Source: Bacillus sp. SD075 | Lineage (GTDB): Bacteria > Bacillota > Bacilli > Bacillales > DSM-1321 | Length of the DNA stretch: 42,860 nt | Assembly: GCF_017355165.1 (NCBI RefSeq) | Contig: NZ_JADILK010000037.1 | Span: forward strand, 1 to 42,860 | Direction: 5' to 3' | Part shown: one piece after another, positions 7,763-16,405 of the stretch | Layout: each line of letters begins with the position of its first letter | Position numbering within the stretch: position 1 is the first letter of the stretch | Translations under genes and position numbers: made by a program | The notes under the pieces: generated by a model | Databases searched by the model: none | Told to the model about the DNA's origin: nothing | Seen by the model: the letters and a program-made list of their open reading frames with translations, nothing else

Positions 7763-8417
7763 TTTTCGTGTAGCGGATATCCATGAGAAATTCTTGAAAA
7801 ACTTTGATGAAATAGAAGTGGTCGGTAAAGCTGTCAATGCCAAGAAAACGCTTCGGATCTTGGAGCAAAAAAGCCCGGATCTGCTTTTGCTTGATGTTTA
7901 TATGCCAGATCAGCTTGGTACAGACCTCCTGCCGGACATACGGAAAAAATTCCCGAATGTGGATATCATCATGATTACCGCGGCAACGGATAAAGAACAA
8001 CTTGAAAAGGCGCTTCATTATGGTGTTGAGAATTATTTAATTAAACCAGTGGAAATGAAGCGCTTCAACCAAGTTATCGAAGAGTATCTGAAGAAAGTCA
8101 ATCTGATGAAATCCAAACAAGAGATAGATCAGGATTTTGTTGATCTCATTTTGAAAAAGGGAACGTCCACTTCGGAAACGAATGATGGGTTGTCCTTACC
8201 GAAAGGGGTAGACGAAATTACTTTGGCGAAAGTGATCGAGGTACTCGAAGGAAGCGATATCGGTTTGTCGGCTGAGCAAGTGAGCGGGCAGATCGGTGCT
8301 TCCAGGACAACCGCGAGACGCTATTTGGAATACTTGATATCCGTTAAGAAATGTAAAGCGGAAGTCGTATACGGGGTAGTGGGAAGACCTGAGCGAAGAT
8401 ATTATAAAATTCAATAG
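7728..8417 (+). CDS. citT: Response regulator of the CitT/DcuR family
   Basis: Cytoplasmic partner of the upstream kinase. The N-terminal receiver domain (about 1-122) has the acidic pair in AEDD, the phospho-accepting Asp in LLLLDVYMPD (near residue 55), the Thr of ITAAT and the Lys of LIKPVE. A linker leads to a C-terminal helix-turn-helix (about 175-228, LSAEQVSGQIGASRTTARRY). Start ATG 7728 follows a strong GGGGGAAGG; ATG 7731 is equally possible. Because the next gene is a CitM transporter, it most likely activates that gene when citrate is present, as in B. subtilis. Confidence 0.9.
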   Translation: MMKIKTVIAEDDFRVADIHEKFLKNFDEIEVVGKAVNAKKTLRILEQKSPDLLLLDVYMPDQLGTDLLPDIRKKFPNVDIIMITAATDKEQLEKALHYGVENYLIKPVEMKRFNQVIEEYLKKVNLMKSKQEIDQDFVDLILKKGTSTSETNDGLSLPKGVDEITLAKVIEVLEGSDIGLSAEQVSGQIGASRTTARRYLEYLISVKKCKAEVVYGVVGRPERRYYKIQ

Positions 8418-8432
8418 AGGCGGAATTATTTG

Positions 8433-8460
8433 AAACACCTTCATTATGGAGGTGTTTTTT
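8433..8460 (+). terminator. Terminator of the two-component operon
   Basis: AAACACCT and AGGTGTTT form an 8-bp stem followed by Ts, 15 bases after the regulator stop codon. Confidence 0.75.
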
Positions 8461-8508
8461 ATGCATGCATGGTTTGAAAGATTTCAAAAGAAAGCGAGGA
8501 TCATTGAC

Positions 8509-8698
8509 TCAATATATTGTCAATATAATGGTTGGCAATCACTAATTGGCCATCGATTTTTCTGCAGAATATTTTTAACTGGGAGATGGGGGAGGAAAAG
8601 GTTGTGGTGTAATTTCCTTTAGAAACCCGCCATTCAACCCCGAAAATGGAGTCCGCTTCACTCTGAAAAAGTGCTTCCGTGAACACAATGAACACAAT
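8509..8698 (+). promoter_or_regulatory. Direct repeats upstream of citM, candidate CitT sites
   Basis: Two pairs of direct repeats lie in the AT-rich region before the transporter: TCAATATA at 8509-8516 and 8520-8527 (11-base period), and GAACACAAT at 8681-8689 and 8690-8698 (tandem 9-mers). The second pair lies about 70-90 bases before the predicted transcription start, where a response regulator would bind. The link to CitT is inference. Confidence 0.35.
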
Positions 8699-8727
8699 TG
8701 GCAAAATAGTTTTAAAACACAATAAAT

Positions 8728-8741
8728 TGAAAACGCTTACA
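8728..8741 (+). promoter_or_regulatory. CcpA cre site at the citM promoter
   Basis: TGAAAACGCTTACA matches the cre consensus TGWAANCGNTWNCA at every position. It overlaps the -35 region of the predicted promoter, so CcpA would block transcription when preferred sugars are present. Confidence 0.8.
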
Positions 8742-8764
8742 GATAAAGCGATTTCATATACAAT
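8737..8764 (+). promoter_or_regulatory. Candidate citM promoter
   Basis: A poor -35 (TTACAG, 8737-8742), a 16-nt spacer and a TACAAT -10 (8759-8764), with transcription expected to start near 8771. A weak -35 fits an activator-dependent promoter. Confidence 0.5.
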
Positions 8765-8795
8765 TTATCTTATTAGAAGATTAGGAGTGATAGAT

Positions 8796-10088
8796 ATGCT
8801 CGCTTTATTAGGATACTTGATGATATTAGTGTTTATGATTTTAATTATGACAGGGCGACTTTCAGCCATGATAGCTTTGATTGCAGTACCAAGTGCCTTT
8901 GCACTTATTGGTGGGTTTGGCGGTAAAATGGGTGAGATGGCGCTGGAAGGGATCAAAGACGTTGCGCCAACGGGAATCATGATTTTATTTGCAATCCTTT
9001 TCTTTGGCATTTTGATCGATGCTGGGGTTTTTGACCCGATCATCAATACGATTCTTAAGCTTGTAAAAGGAGATCCGGTGAAAATTGCCATCGGCACGGC
9101 AGTCCTGGCTTTGCTGATTTCCTTGGATGGAGATGGTACGACTACATATATGATAACGATTTCTGCCATGCTTCCGCTATATAAACGGATTGGAATGAGA
9201 CCGCTTGTATTGGCCGGTATTGCCGTTTCGTCATCTGGAGTCATGAACCTTCTTCCTTGGGGAGGCCCTACAGCACGGGTGATGACCGCTTTAAAACTTG
9301 AAATGTCCGATGTATTCACCCCTGTCATTCCAGCGATGATTGGCGGAGTCCTATTCGTCCTTTTCATGGCATATTGCCTGGGTAAAAAAGAAAGAAAGAG
9401 AATTGGGATCATAGAGGTCGATTATCATGTTGTGGCACAGCAGGCGGCTGCAACGGAAGATGCTTATATTAAACGGCCTAAATTGATCATATTCAATTAC
9501 GCATTGACTCTTACACTGCTGGTTGCGCTGATCATGGAACTTATGCCTTCAGCGGTTCTGTTCATGGTAGGTTTCGCGATTGCCATTACGGTTAACTATC
9601 CGAAAGTAAGTGATCAGAAAGAACGTGTGGCAAACTATGCGGACAATGCATTATCTGTAATTTCGATGATTTTTGCTGCAGGTGTCTTCACTGGAATCCT
9701 TGCCGGTACGGAGATGGTCGATGCCATGGCAAACTCTTTGATTCAGCATATTCCAGATCAAATGGGCGCACATTTTGCTGTCATAACAGCCATCATCTCA
9801 GCACCTTTTACGTTCTTCATGTCTAATGACGCATTTTATTATGGTGTGCTCCCATTACTTGCTAAAGCGGGAGCTGCTTATGGAATTGACCCTGCCCTGA
9901 TCGGCAGAGCTTCACTATTGGGCCTTCCTGTCCATCTATTGAGCCCGCTTGTTCCATCCACCTATCTATTGGTTGGAATGGTAGGGGAAGATTTCGGTGC
10001 CTTGCAGCGCACTTTCCTGAAATGGGCATGCGGATCGACGCTTGTCATGATAGTGGTTTGTGTCCTACTGGGAATCATCCCGCTATAA
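8796..10088 (+). CDS. citM: CitMHS family metal-citrate:proton symporter
   Basis: A 430-residue inner-membrane carrier with about 12 hydrophobic segments, close in length and motifs to B. subtilis CitM/CitH, which import citrate bound to a divalent metal. Recognisable conserved stretches are SLDGDGTTTYMITISAMLPL, MNLLPWGGPTARV, MIFAAGVFTGIL and SPLVPSTYLLVG. I start it at ATG 8796 with AGGAG 6-10 bases upstream; the frame extends to 8679 but that part covers the promoter and cre site. It lies downstream of the CitS/CitT pair on its own transcript, ended by a strong terminator. Whether the metal is magnesium or calcium cannot be told from sequence. Confidence 0.9.
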   Translation: MLALLGYLMILVFMILIMTGRLSAMIALIAVPSAFALIGGFGGKMGEMALEGIKDVAPTGIMILFAILFFGILIDAGVFDPIINTILKLVKGDPVKIAIGTAVLALLISLDGDGTTTYMITISAMLPLYKRIGMRPLVLAGIAVSSSGVMNLLPWGGPTARVMTALKLEMSDVFTPVIPAMIGGVLFVLFMAYCLGKKERKRIGIIEVDYHVVAQQAAATEDAYIKRPKLIIFNYALTLTLLVALIMELMPSAVLFMVGFAIAITVNYPKVSDQKERVANYADNALSVISMIFAAGVFTGILAGTEMVDAMANSLIQHIPDQMGAHFAVITAIISAPFTFFMSNDAFYYGVLPLLAKAGAAYGIDPALIGRASLLGLPVHLLSPLVPSTYLLVGMVGEDFGALQRTFLKWACGSTLVMIVVCVLLGIIPL

Positions 10089-10094
10089 AGCTCT

Positions 10095-10133
10095 AAAGAG
10101 TCCCGTTCGTCACGAAGCGAACGGGACTCTTTT
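10095..10133 (+). terminator. Rho-independent terminator after citM
   Basis: AAGAGTCCCGTTCG pairs with CGAACGGGACTCTT over 14 bp around an 8-nt loop, then a T-run. Confidence 0.9.
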
Positions 10134-10182
10134 CTGTCTGTATCAAGCGCTGAATAAATCTGGAAAAGTGAGATACATTATG

Positions 10183-10251
10183 TTTGTCTTCTCTTTCGCG
10201 ACAAAGTTAGCTTTTTCTTTTATTGAATGAGGAATGTACGTACCTTAAGAT
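10183..10251 (+). promoter_or_regulatory. mtlA promoter with candidate MtlR operator
   Basis: TTGAAT (10223-10228), a 17-nt spacer and TAAGAT (10246-10251) make a good sigma-A promoter, with a start expected near 10258. Upstream, TTTGTC (10183-10188) and GACAAA (10200-10205) form an inverted repeat with an 11-nt gap, centred about 64 bases before that start. This is a usual place for an activator, and the half-sites resemble the TTG-N-CA / TG-N-CAA type known for MtlR. Binding by MtlR is inferred. Confidence 0.55.
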
Positions 10252-10289
10252 TAAAGGAAACTATATTAATAAGAAGGGAAGAGAGCAAA

Positions 10290-12233
10290 ATGGCTCACTT
10301 TAATATAAAGGTTGCCGTTCAAAAGTTCGGTAACTTTCTAAGTTCAATGGTCATGCCGAATATATCAGCTTTCATAGCATGGGGGCTAATCACTGCACTA
10401 TTCATCCCATCTGGTTTCCTGCCAAATGAAAGCCTTGCCAAAATGGTTACACCGATGGTTACGTTTTTACTGCCGCTTTTAATTGGGTATACGGGTGGTA
10501 AGTTAATCCATGACCACCGCGGCGGCGTAGTCGGTGCCATTGCGACAATGGGCGTCATCGTCGGATCTGACATCCCGATGTTCCTTGGAGCCATGATAAT
10601 GGGACCGTTCGGCGGTTATGTCATCAAGAAATTCGATCAATTGATTGAAGGGAAAATAAAAGCCGGTTTTGAAATGCTTGTTAATAATTTCTCAGCTGGG
10701 ATTATTGGAGGCTTATTGTCCATTCTATCCTTCTTGGCCATCGGGCCTGCTGTGGACGTATTTACAGGCTGGCTTGTAGCAGGAGTCGATTGGCTTGTCG
10801 GTACAGGATTACTTCCGTTGACAAGTATCCTGATCGAGCCTGCCAAGGTATTGTTCTTGAACAATGCCATCAATCATGGTGTACTATCACCAATTGGTGT
10901 AGAGCAAGTTAAACAAACAGGGGCTTCCATCCTGTTCCTTCTGGAATCGAATCCAGGACCAGGTATCGGCGTACTGCTTGCTTATTGCTTTTTTGGAAAG
11001 GGAACCGCGAAGAAATCGGCGCCAGGAGCTGCCATCATTCATTTCTTCGGCGGGATCCATGAAATTTATTTCCCTTATATCCTAATGAAGCCGATGTTAT
11101 TCTTAGCCGTCATTCTTGGAGGCATGAGTGGAGTTTTCACATTGGTCCTACTAGGCGGAGGATTATTCGCTCCAGCATCTCCAGGCAGTATACTTGCCAT
11201 TACAGCGGTAACTCCGCATAATGCGGGTGCATATATTGCTAACTTTGCGGGCGTCATCGTAGCCGCCCTTGTTTCATTCATCGTCGGTGCATTCATCCTG
11301 AAAACAGGAAAACAATCTGAAGAGAATATTGAAGATGCCGCGAAAAAAATGCAAGAAATGAAAGGCAAGAAAAGCTCTGTCGCCGAAGTATTCGCTTCAG
11401 ATCCGGGAACGTTGCCAACAAACGTCAGCAAAATAATATTTGCCTGCGATGCCGGGATGGGATCAAGTGCGATGGGGGCTTCGCTGCTTCGCAAGAAGGT
11501 GAAGGAAGCCGGATTGAATATCACTGTTACCAATACGGCAATCTCAACTATTCCTGCTGATGCACAAATCGTCATTACACAGGAAGAGTTAACGCCAAGG
11601 GCACAGAATAAAGTGCCGAATGCTTATCATGTATCTGTCGATAATTTCCTATCAAGCCCTGAATACGATTCATTGCTTGCAAGGCTTCAGGATGACGGTA
11701 CCGATGAGCTGCATGAAATCGTCGAAGATGCTGAAGAGAAGGTTCCTGGTGTTCGTGAACATTCAATCAAGCCTGGCATCGACGAGGATGAGCAGGAAGG
11801 GAATGAATTGCTTCGTGAAGAAAACGTCTTCCTTAATCAACAATTCGCCAATAAGGAAGAAGCGATCCGCTTTGCGGGGAGAGCTTTGGTCAATGCAGGT
11901 TACGTTAAGGAAAGCTATATTGAAGCAATGATTGCTCGTGATGAATTGACTTCAACCTATATGGGGAATGATGTAGCCATTCCGCACGGAACCGAGGAAG
12001 CTAAGAAAGATGTCCTTAAATCTGGATTTACCGTTTTACAAATTCCTGATGGTGTCGACTTTGACGGCCAAAAGGCACGATTGATATTCGGCATTGCCGG
12101 CAAGGACGGGACACATCTTGAAATTCTATCTGGCATTGCAGTTACCTGCTCTGAGATGGAGAATATCGAAAAGATGGTTAAAGCCACATCAGCCAGGGAA
12201 TTGATGGATATTATTAAAGTCGAAAATAATTAA
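10290..12233 (+). CDS. mtlA: Mannitol PTS permease, fused EIICBA
   Basis: Imports mannitol and phosphorylates it to mannitol 1-phosphate. The 647-residue protein has an N-terminal EIIC membrane domain (about 1-340; GGIHEIYFPYILM is the conserved loop), an EIIB domain (about 375-470) with the phospho-cysteine in FACDAGMGSSAMG, and a C-terminal EIIA domain (about 500-647) with the phospho-histidine in VAIPHGTEEAK. B. subtilis splits off EIIA as MtlF; here all three are joined as in E. coli MtlA. ATG 10290 has AAGGGAAGAG upstream; the frame back to 10227 overlaps the promoter. mtlR and mtlD follow on the same strand. Confidence 0.94.
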   Translation: MAHFNIKVAVQKFGNFLSSMVMPNISAFIAWGLITALFIPSGFLPNESLAKMVTPMVTFLLPLLIGYTGGKLIHDHRGGVVGAIATMGVIVGSDIPMFLGAMIMGPFGGYVIKKFDQLIEGKIKAGFEMLVNNFSAGIIGGLLSILSFLAIGPAVDVFTGWLVAGVDWLVGTGLLPLTSILIEPAKVLFLNNAINHGVLSPIGVEQVKQTGASILFLLESNPGPGIGVLLAYCFFGKGTAKKSAPGAAIIHFFGGIHEIYFPYILMKPMLFLAVILGGMSGVFTLVLLGGGLFAPASPGSILAITAVTPHNAGAYIANFAGVIVAALVSFIVGAFILKTGKQSEENIEDAAKKMQEMKGKKSSVAEVFASDPGTLPTNVSKIIFACDAGMGSSAMGASLLRKKVKEAGLNITVTNTAISTIPADAQIVITQEELTPRAQNKVPNAYHVSVDNFLSSPEYDSLLARLQDDGTDELHEIVEDAEEKVPGVREHSIKPGIDEDEQEGNELLREENVFLNQQFANKEEAIRFAGRALVNAGYVKESYIEAMIARDELTSTYMGNDVAIPHGTEEAKKDVLKSGFTVLQIPDGVDFDGQKARLIFGIAGKDGTHLEILSGIAVTCSEMENIEKMVKATSARELMDIIKVENN

Positions 12234-12247
12234 ATACACTTAACCAA

Positions 12248-12278
12248 GAATAGAAAAGCGTTTTACGCTTTTCTATTC
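12248..12278 (+). terminator. Hairpin between mtlA and mtlR, possible partial terminator
   Basis: A perfect 13-bp stem (GAATAGAAAAGCG / CGCTTTTCTATTC) with a TTTTA loop. The T-tract after it is broken (AGTATTTTCTC), so it may cut mtlR-mtlD expression relative to mtlA or protect mtlA mRNA rather than end transcription fully. Confidence 0.6.
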
Positions 12279-12319
12279 AGTATTTTCTCGTGTTACTCCA
12301 CCTGAAATGAGTTGGTAGC

Positions 12320-14410
12320 ATGTATATTACTTCAAGGGAAAAATCAATCATTGAATTGATCATAAGAACTTCAGGAAAACATACAGCCTTATCCATTGCG
12401 ACACAATTGAATGTTAGTGTGAGGACGGTTCAACGTGATCTGAAGTCCATAGAAAAAATCCTGCAATCATTTGAGTTGCATTTAACACGCAATACACATG
12501 AGGGCCTGTCCATCGACGGGAAGAATGAACAAGTCTTTCGGCTTGTACAGCACCTGATGGGCAATCATCCAATCGATCAAACGCCACAAGAAAGAAAGTT
12601 GCATCTTCTTTTAGCTCTATTGCAGGAAGAGTCATATAAAACTCAAGTTCTTGCGGGTGATCTCGGTATAAGCATTACGACTCTTACAACCTATTTGGAC
12701 GAACTGACCGAATGGTTAAAGAATTTTAATATCGTGATTACCAGAAAAAGGGGAGTCGGAATAGAGCTTGCCGGCACCGAAGAAAATAAACGGAAAGCCC
12801 AGGCAGCCTATTTCTTGCACTTCTTTAATGAAGAGCTGATTGAAAGTTTATTTTTGCTGCAAGAAGGAACATTCTCAGAAGCAAAAATCCTCGACTATTT
12901 CGATCCCGAATATCTTCTGGCAATTGATGGGGTGCTGAACTCAACTTTTAACAGTGTCCATTCTCGTTTGGCGGATAGCGGGTATATAGGGTTAATTGTA
13001 CATATTTATGTAACCCTGCAAAGGAATGAAAGCCAATTTTTTTTGGAGAAGGACTTCAAGAAAATAAGTGAACTTTCCGATGAGAATAATCTCATGAATA
13101 AAATAGGCAAGGAACTTAGCACCATGCTGGAAGTCTCTTTTACCCTCGATGATATAAGCTACCTTGCAGCCATCCTTAAAGGCTCCAAGCTTCATGCAGC
13201 CGATGCCGTTCCATATGACAGTGTGTTGCTTGGGCAGCTGATAAGAAACCTGATAAAAGATGTTTCGGCACAACTGCAAATCGATTTGACCAAGGATTTT
13301 CCATTGTATCAAGGGCTCCTTGCCCATATGGAACCATCACTTTTCCGGATCAAACAGGAAATGGGATTGTACAACCCCTTAACCGAAGATATCAAGCGAA
13401 AGTATCCGGTTCTCTTTTTGGCAGTAAAGACCAGTCTGGAAATGGGATTCAAAGAAATAAAAGAATTTCCTGAAGATGAAATAGCCTTCATCGTCCTTCA
13501 TTTCGGATCTGCATTAGTGCTGCGGGAGGAAGAACTATCAATAAGGGCACTCATCGTTTGCCCGACAGGGATTGGTACGTCGAAGATGCTTGCAAGCCGG
13601 ATCAAAAAGGAAATCATCGAAATCGAGACTGTAGAAATCAAGACGATCAAAGACATCCAGCAGCAGGGCAGCCTGAAAAACTATGATGTGATCATTTCTA
13701 CCGTTCGGCTTCCGTATATCGATAGTGATTATATCCTTGTATCCCCTCTTCTGAGTGAAGAGAATATATTGAACATCAGGAATTATTTAAGGAAGAATAT
13801 CGAGAACTTCACGAAGAATAAGCGTTATGGCAGTCATTCAGCCCATAAGGATACCGTGACCAAAAAAGTGGATGGTGGATTGAAAGAAGTACTGCAGGAA
13901 TTGAAAGATGCCCAGCAGAGCATCGAGTCGATCATGGATAATTTCCGGTTTTATCGGCTGCCGCATCTGAAAGGACATCCAGAAATCATTGAAGAAATGG
14001 TCAGGCTGGCTGAAACGGAAGAACTGCTGATGGGTGCGGATGATGTGGTCAGATCCTTGAAGGAACGGGAAAAAAAGGGCGGTTTAGGCATTCCGGGCAC
14101 TGGAATGGGCCTTTTTCATACGAGACATAAGAATGTGAAAGAACTGATATTCCAGGTGACCCACCTGGAGGAATATCGTTTGATCAAAGGTATGGACGGA
14201 AATGACGTCCATATGAAAAATTTACTGCTGATGCTGGCACCTGAAGAATTGAGTGTGAAGCAGCAGGAAATCGTAAGCTTAATAAGTTCAAGCTTAATTG
14301 AAAGCAATGAAGCCATCATGATTTTTTCCTCTTCGGACGAAGAAATGATTAACAAAAGGCTGGAAGTCATATTCTTGGACTATTTATATACTAACTTGAT
14401 AAAGGGATGA
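12320..14410 (+). CDS. mtlR: MtlR, PRD-type activator of mannitol genes
   Basis: A 696-residue cytoplasmic DNA-binding activator controlled by PTS phosphorylation. In order: a DeoR-like helix-turn-helix (about 1-60, HTALSIATQLNVSVRTVQRD), a second winged helix (about 95-165), PRD1 (about 185-290; His in LIVHIYV near 224), PRD2 (about 300-400; His in FIVLHFGS near 393), an EIIB-Gat-like domain with Cys in ALIVCPTGIGTSK near 415, and an EIIA-like domain (about 545-690; His in GMGLFHTRHKN near 600). Length and order match Bacillus and Geobacillus MtlR. The ATG has only a weak ribosome site (GAGTTGG). Its stop overlaps the start region of mtlD. Confidence 0.93.
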   Translation: MYITSREKSIIELIIRTSGKHTALSIATQLNVSVRTVQRDLKSIEKILQSFELHLTRNTHEGLSIDGKNEQVFRLVQHLMGNHPIDQTPQERKLHLLLALLQEESYKTQVLAGDLGISITTLTTYLDELTEWLKNFNIVITRKRGVGIELAGTEENKRKAQAAYFLHFFNEELIESLFLLQEGTFSEAKILDYFDPEYLLAIDGVLNSTFNSVHSRLADSGYIGLIVHIYVTLQRNESQFFLEKDFKKISELSDENNLMNKIGKELSTMLEVSFTLDDISYLAAILKGSKLHAADAVPYDSVLLGQLIRNLIKDVSAQLQIDLTKDFPLYQGLLAHMEPSLFRIKQEMGLYNPLTEDIKRKYPVLFLAVKTSLEMGFKEIKEFPEDEIAFIVLHFGSALVLREEELSIRALIVCPTGIGTSKMLASRIKKEIIEIETVEIKTIKDIQQQGSLKNYDVIISTVRLPYIDSDYILVSPLLSEENILNIRNYLRKNIENFTKNKRYGSHSAHKDTVTKKVDGGLKEVLQELKDAQQSIESIMDNFRFYRLPHLKGHPEIIEEMVRLAETEELLMGADDVVRSLKEREKKGGLGIPGTGMGLFHTRHKNVKELIFQVTHLEEYRLIKGMDGNDVHMKNLLLMLAPEELSVKQQEIVSLISSSLIESNEAIMIFSSSDEEMINKRLEVIFLDYLYTNLIKG

Positions 14411-14415
14411 TTGTA

Positions 14416-15558
14416 ATGAAACAAGCAGTACATTTCGGTGCAGGAAACATTGGGAGAGGATTTATCGGAGCGCTCTTTTCACAATCTGGATATCATGTGA
14501 CATTTGTAGACATAGCGGATCAAATCATCGATCAATTAAATGATAAAAAGCAATATCAGGTCAAACTGGCCACAGATCAAAAAGAATCCGTCACAGTGGA
14601 AAATGTTTCGGGATTAAATAGCTTAAAGCAGGAAGTGGAAATCATAAAGGCCATTTCCGAAGCAACCTATCTTACCACTGCTATCGGTCCTAATATTTTG
14701 CCGCATATCGCTCCTTTAATTGCAAAAGGATTAGCCTCAAGAGTGAAGGAAACCGATGAAAAACTATATGTGATTGCCTGTGAAAACCAAATATCGGCAA
14801 CAGACCTTTTAGAAGGCTACATTCTAGAAAACCTGGATCAAGATACAAAGGAAAACCTAGCCGATAAAGTATACTTCTTTAACTCAGCCGTCGACCGTAT
14901 CGTTCCTATACAGAATAACGAAGGGTCACTCGATGTTTTGGTGGAACCTTATTATGAATGGGTCGTTGAAACGAAGGAAAACATTCCTGCTGTTGAAGGG
15001 ATGACCCTTGTAAAAGAACTCGCTCCATTCATTGAGAGAAAACTGTTTACCGTTAATACAGGACATGCCGTCATTGCTTACCTCGGTTATCTCAAAAATG
15101 AAAAATCGACGATTGACCAGTCATTGGAGGACGCCGGCATTGTAGAGCAAGTCAAGAAAACCCTAGGGGAAACGGGGGCTTATTTAATAAAGCAATACGG
15201 TTTGGATGCAGGTGAGCATCAGCAGTATATCGAAAAAATCATTAATCGATTTAAAAACGCCTACCTCAATGACTCGGTGAATAGAGTCGGGCGTTCACCG
15301 CTGCGTAAGCTCGGGCCAAACGACCGTCTTGTGCGCCCTGCCGTAGAAGCGAAGAAAGCCGGACTTTCCTATACTAATCTGGCGAAAGCGATAGCGGCTG
15401 CATTACTCTTTGATTTTAACGAAGATGAAGAAGCCCTTAAATTGCAAACGATGATCAAAGAACACGGTGTAGCTATCGCTCTTAAGGAAATTAGCGGATT
15501 GGACGAAAATAGCGAAATAACCAAAGAAGTTATCGACCACTATAACGAGTTGAAATAA
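14416..15558 (+). CDS. mtlD: Mannitol-1-phosphate 5-dehydrogenase
   Basis: Oxidises mannitol 1-phosphate, the product of MtlA, to fructose 6-phosphate with NAD+. The 380-residue protein starts with the Rossmann motif AVHFGAGNIGRGFIG and contains NTGHAVIAYLGYLK and the R-x-x-x-NAYL region of the C-terminal domain. AAAGGG (14401-14406) is 9 bases from ATG 14416; ATG 14407 overlaps the mtlR stop but is too close to that site. The gene is last in the mtlA-mtlR-mtlD run and ends at a clear terminator. Confidence 0.95.
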   Translation: MKQAVHFGAGNIGRGFIGALFSQSGYHVTFVDIADQIIDQLNDKKQYQVKLATDQKESVTVENVSGLNSLKQEVEIIKAISEATYLTTAIGPNILPHIAPLIAKGLASRVKETDEKLYVIACENQISATDLLEGYILENLDQDTKENLADKVYFFNSAVDRIVPIQNNEGSLDVLVEPYYEWVVETKENIPAVEGMTLVKELAPFIERKLFTVNTGHAVIAYLGYLKNEKSTIDQSLEDAGIVEQVKKTLGETGAYLIKQYGLDAGEHQQYIEKIINRFKNAYLNDSVNRVGRSPLRKLGPNDRLVRPAVEAKKAGLSYTNLAKAIAAALLFDFNEDEEALKLQTMIKEHGVAIALKEISGLDENSEITKEVIDHYNELK

Positions 15559-15569
15559 TAAAAGCAAAA

Positions 15570-15602
15570 GAACTCCTGAAATCTTTTTTTAGGAGTTTTT
15601 CT
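15570..15602 (+). terminator. Terminator after mtlD
   Basis: AACTCCT and AGGAGTT form a 7-bp stem, flanked by A-rich and T-rich runs, 12 bases after the mtlD stop. Confidence 0.75.
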
Positions 15603-15634
15603 TGATCAAAAGCCCATTAAAGGAGGAACCTAAC

Positions 15635-15982
15635 ATCCGATATCGCAGCATAACCTTGAATAAAGAGGAAATACTGGAACGGATATTTCAGACGAACCCG
15701 GGCGCAACCGTCGCAATACGGTCCGTGGACGGCATTCATCAATTATTATATGAGCCCGTTGATGCGACAAGGTTCAGTAAAGTGACATGTCAGGAAGTCG
15801 GGAGAAAGATTGCGGATTCTTTCATCATCAATTCAACCATTATTACACATTCAAATAGTGACACCATGGAACGAGTTGCTTCGGCAATTCGTTTTTATTT
15901 TATGGAAAAGGAAATGCCGATTAACTTACTTGACATTATAAGCTTATTAAAATATAATCACTTACATAAAGTAATCGATTAA
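15635..15982 (+). CDS. Hypothetical protein with non-standard start context
   Basis: I do not recognise this protein (about 116 residues from 15635). It is mixed alpha/beta in character, with IFQTNPGATVAIRSVDGIHQ near the front and a leucine-rich end (INLLDIISLLKYNHLHKV), and no signal or membrane segment. The start is odd: AAGGAGG at 15620-15626 points to codon ATC at 15635 (followed by CGATATCGC), not to a normal start. The only standard upstream start, TTG 15602, lies inside the mtlD terminator and has no ribosome site. Either an ATC start is used, or an original ATG has mutated. It ends 14 bases before catD, so it may be the first gene of that operon. Confidence 0.55.
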   Translation: MRYRSITLNKEEILERIFQTNPGATVAIRSVDGIHQLLYEPVDATRFSKVTCQEVGRKIADSFIINSTIITHSNSDTMERVASAIRFYFMEKEMPINLLDIISLLKYNHLHKVID

Positions 15983-15996
15983 AGGAGAATTGATAC

Positions 15997-16401
15997 ATGA
16001 GTATAAATGATGCAGGTCAAGTTTTTTTAAGGGTAATTTTAGGTCTTACTTTTTTCATTCACGGCGTTTCAAAGTTTCAAGGGGGGATAGGAAATACGGC
16101 GGGATTTTTCGATGGCCTGGGCATTCCAGGGTTCTTGGCGTATATCGTTGCTGGAATCGAATTGATCGGAGGACTTGCGGTTATAATGGGTTTGGGAACA
16201 AGAATCGTTGCCTTCCTATTTGCGGTCATCATGGCGGGGGCGATTTTTACGGCTAAATTACCTGCAGGTTTTCTAGGAAACGGGCAAGCAGCGGGCTACG
16301 AACTGGACTTGGCACTGCTGGCCATGTCTGTCTATCTAGCCTGTGCAAACCGCACGGTTCTTTCTTTGGATCATGTGATTTTCAATAAAAAAGGGAAGTG
16401 A
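15997..16401 (+). CDS. catD: DoxX family membrane protein, CatD-like
   Basis: A 134-residue DoxX protein with four hydrophobic segments (about 8-26, 44-63, 68-90, 100-120) and the typical LGLTFFIHGVSKFQGG and AGIELIGGLAVIMGLG stretches. In B. subtilis the DoxX protein CatD is co-transcribed with the catechol dioxygenase CatE and induced by quinones and diamide; the same pairing here (5-base gap) supports this name. It has AAAGGAG before ATG 15997. DoxX proteins are thought to act in quinone or thiol redox at the membrane; the exact reaction is not settled. Confidence 0.82.
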   Translation: MSINDAGQVFLRVILGLTFFIHGVSKFQGGIGNTAGFFDGLGIPGFLAYIVAGIELIGGLAVIMGLGTRIVAFLFAVIMAGAIFTAKLPAGFLGNGQAAGYELDLALLAMSVYLACANRTVLSLDHVIFNKKGK

Positions 16402-16405
16402 TAAT

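Noticed and set aside
8765..9412. 215-codon minus-strand frame opposite citM
   Set aside because: It is the antisense shadow of a well-supported CitMHS transporter; its protein is low-complexity and has no recognisable family or ribosome site.
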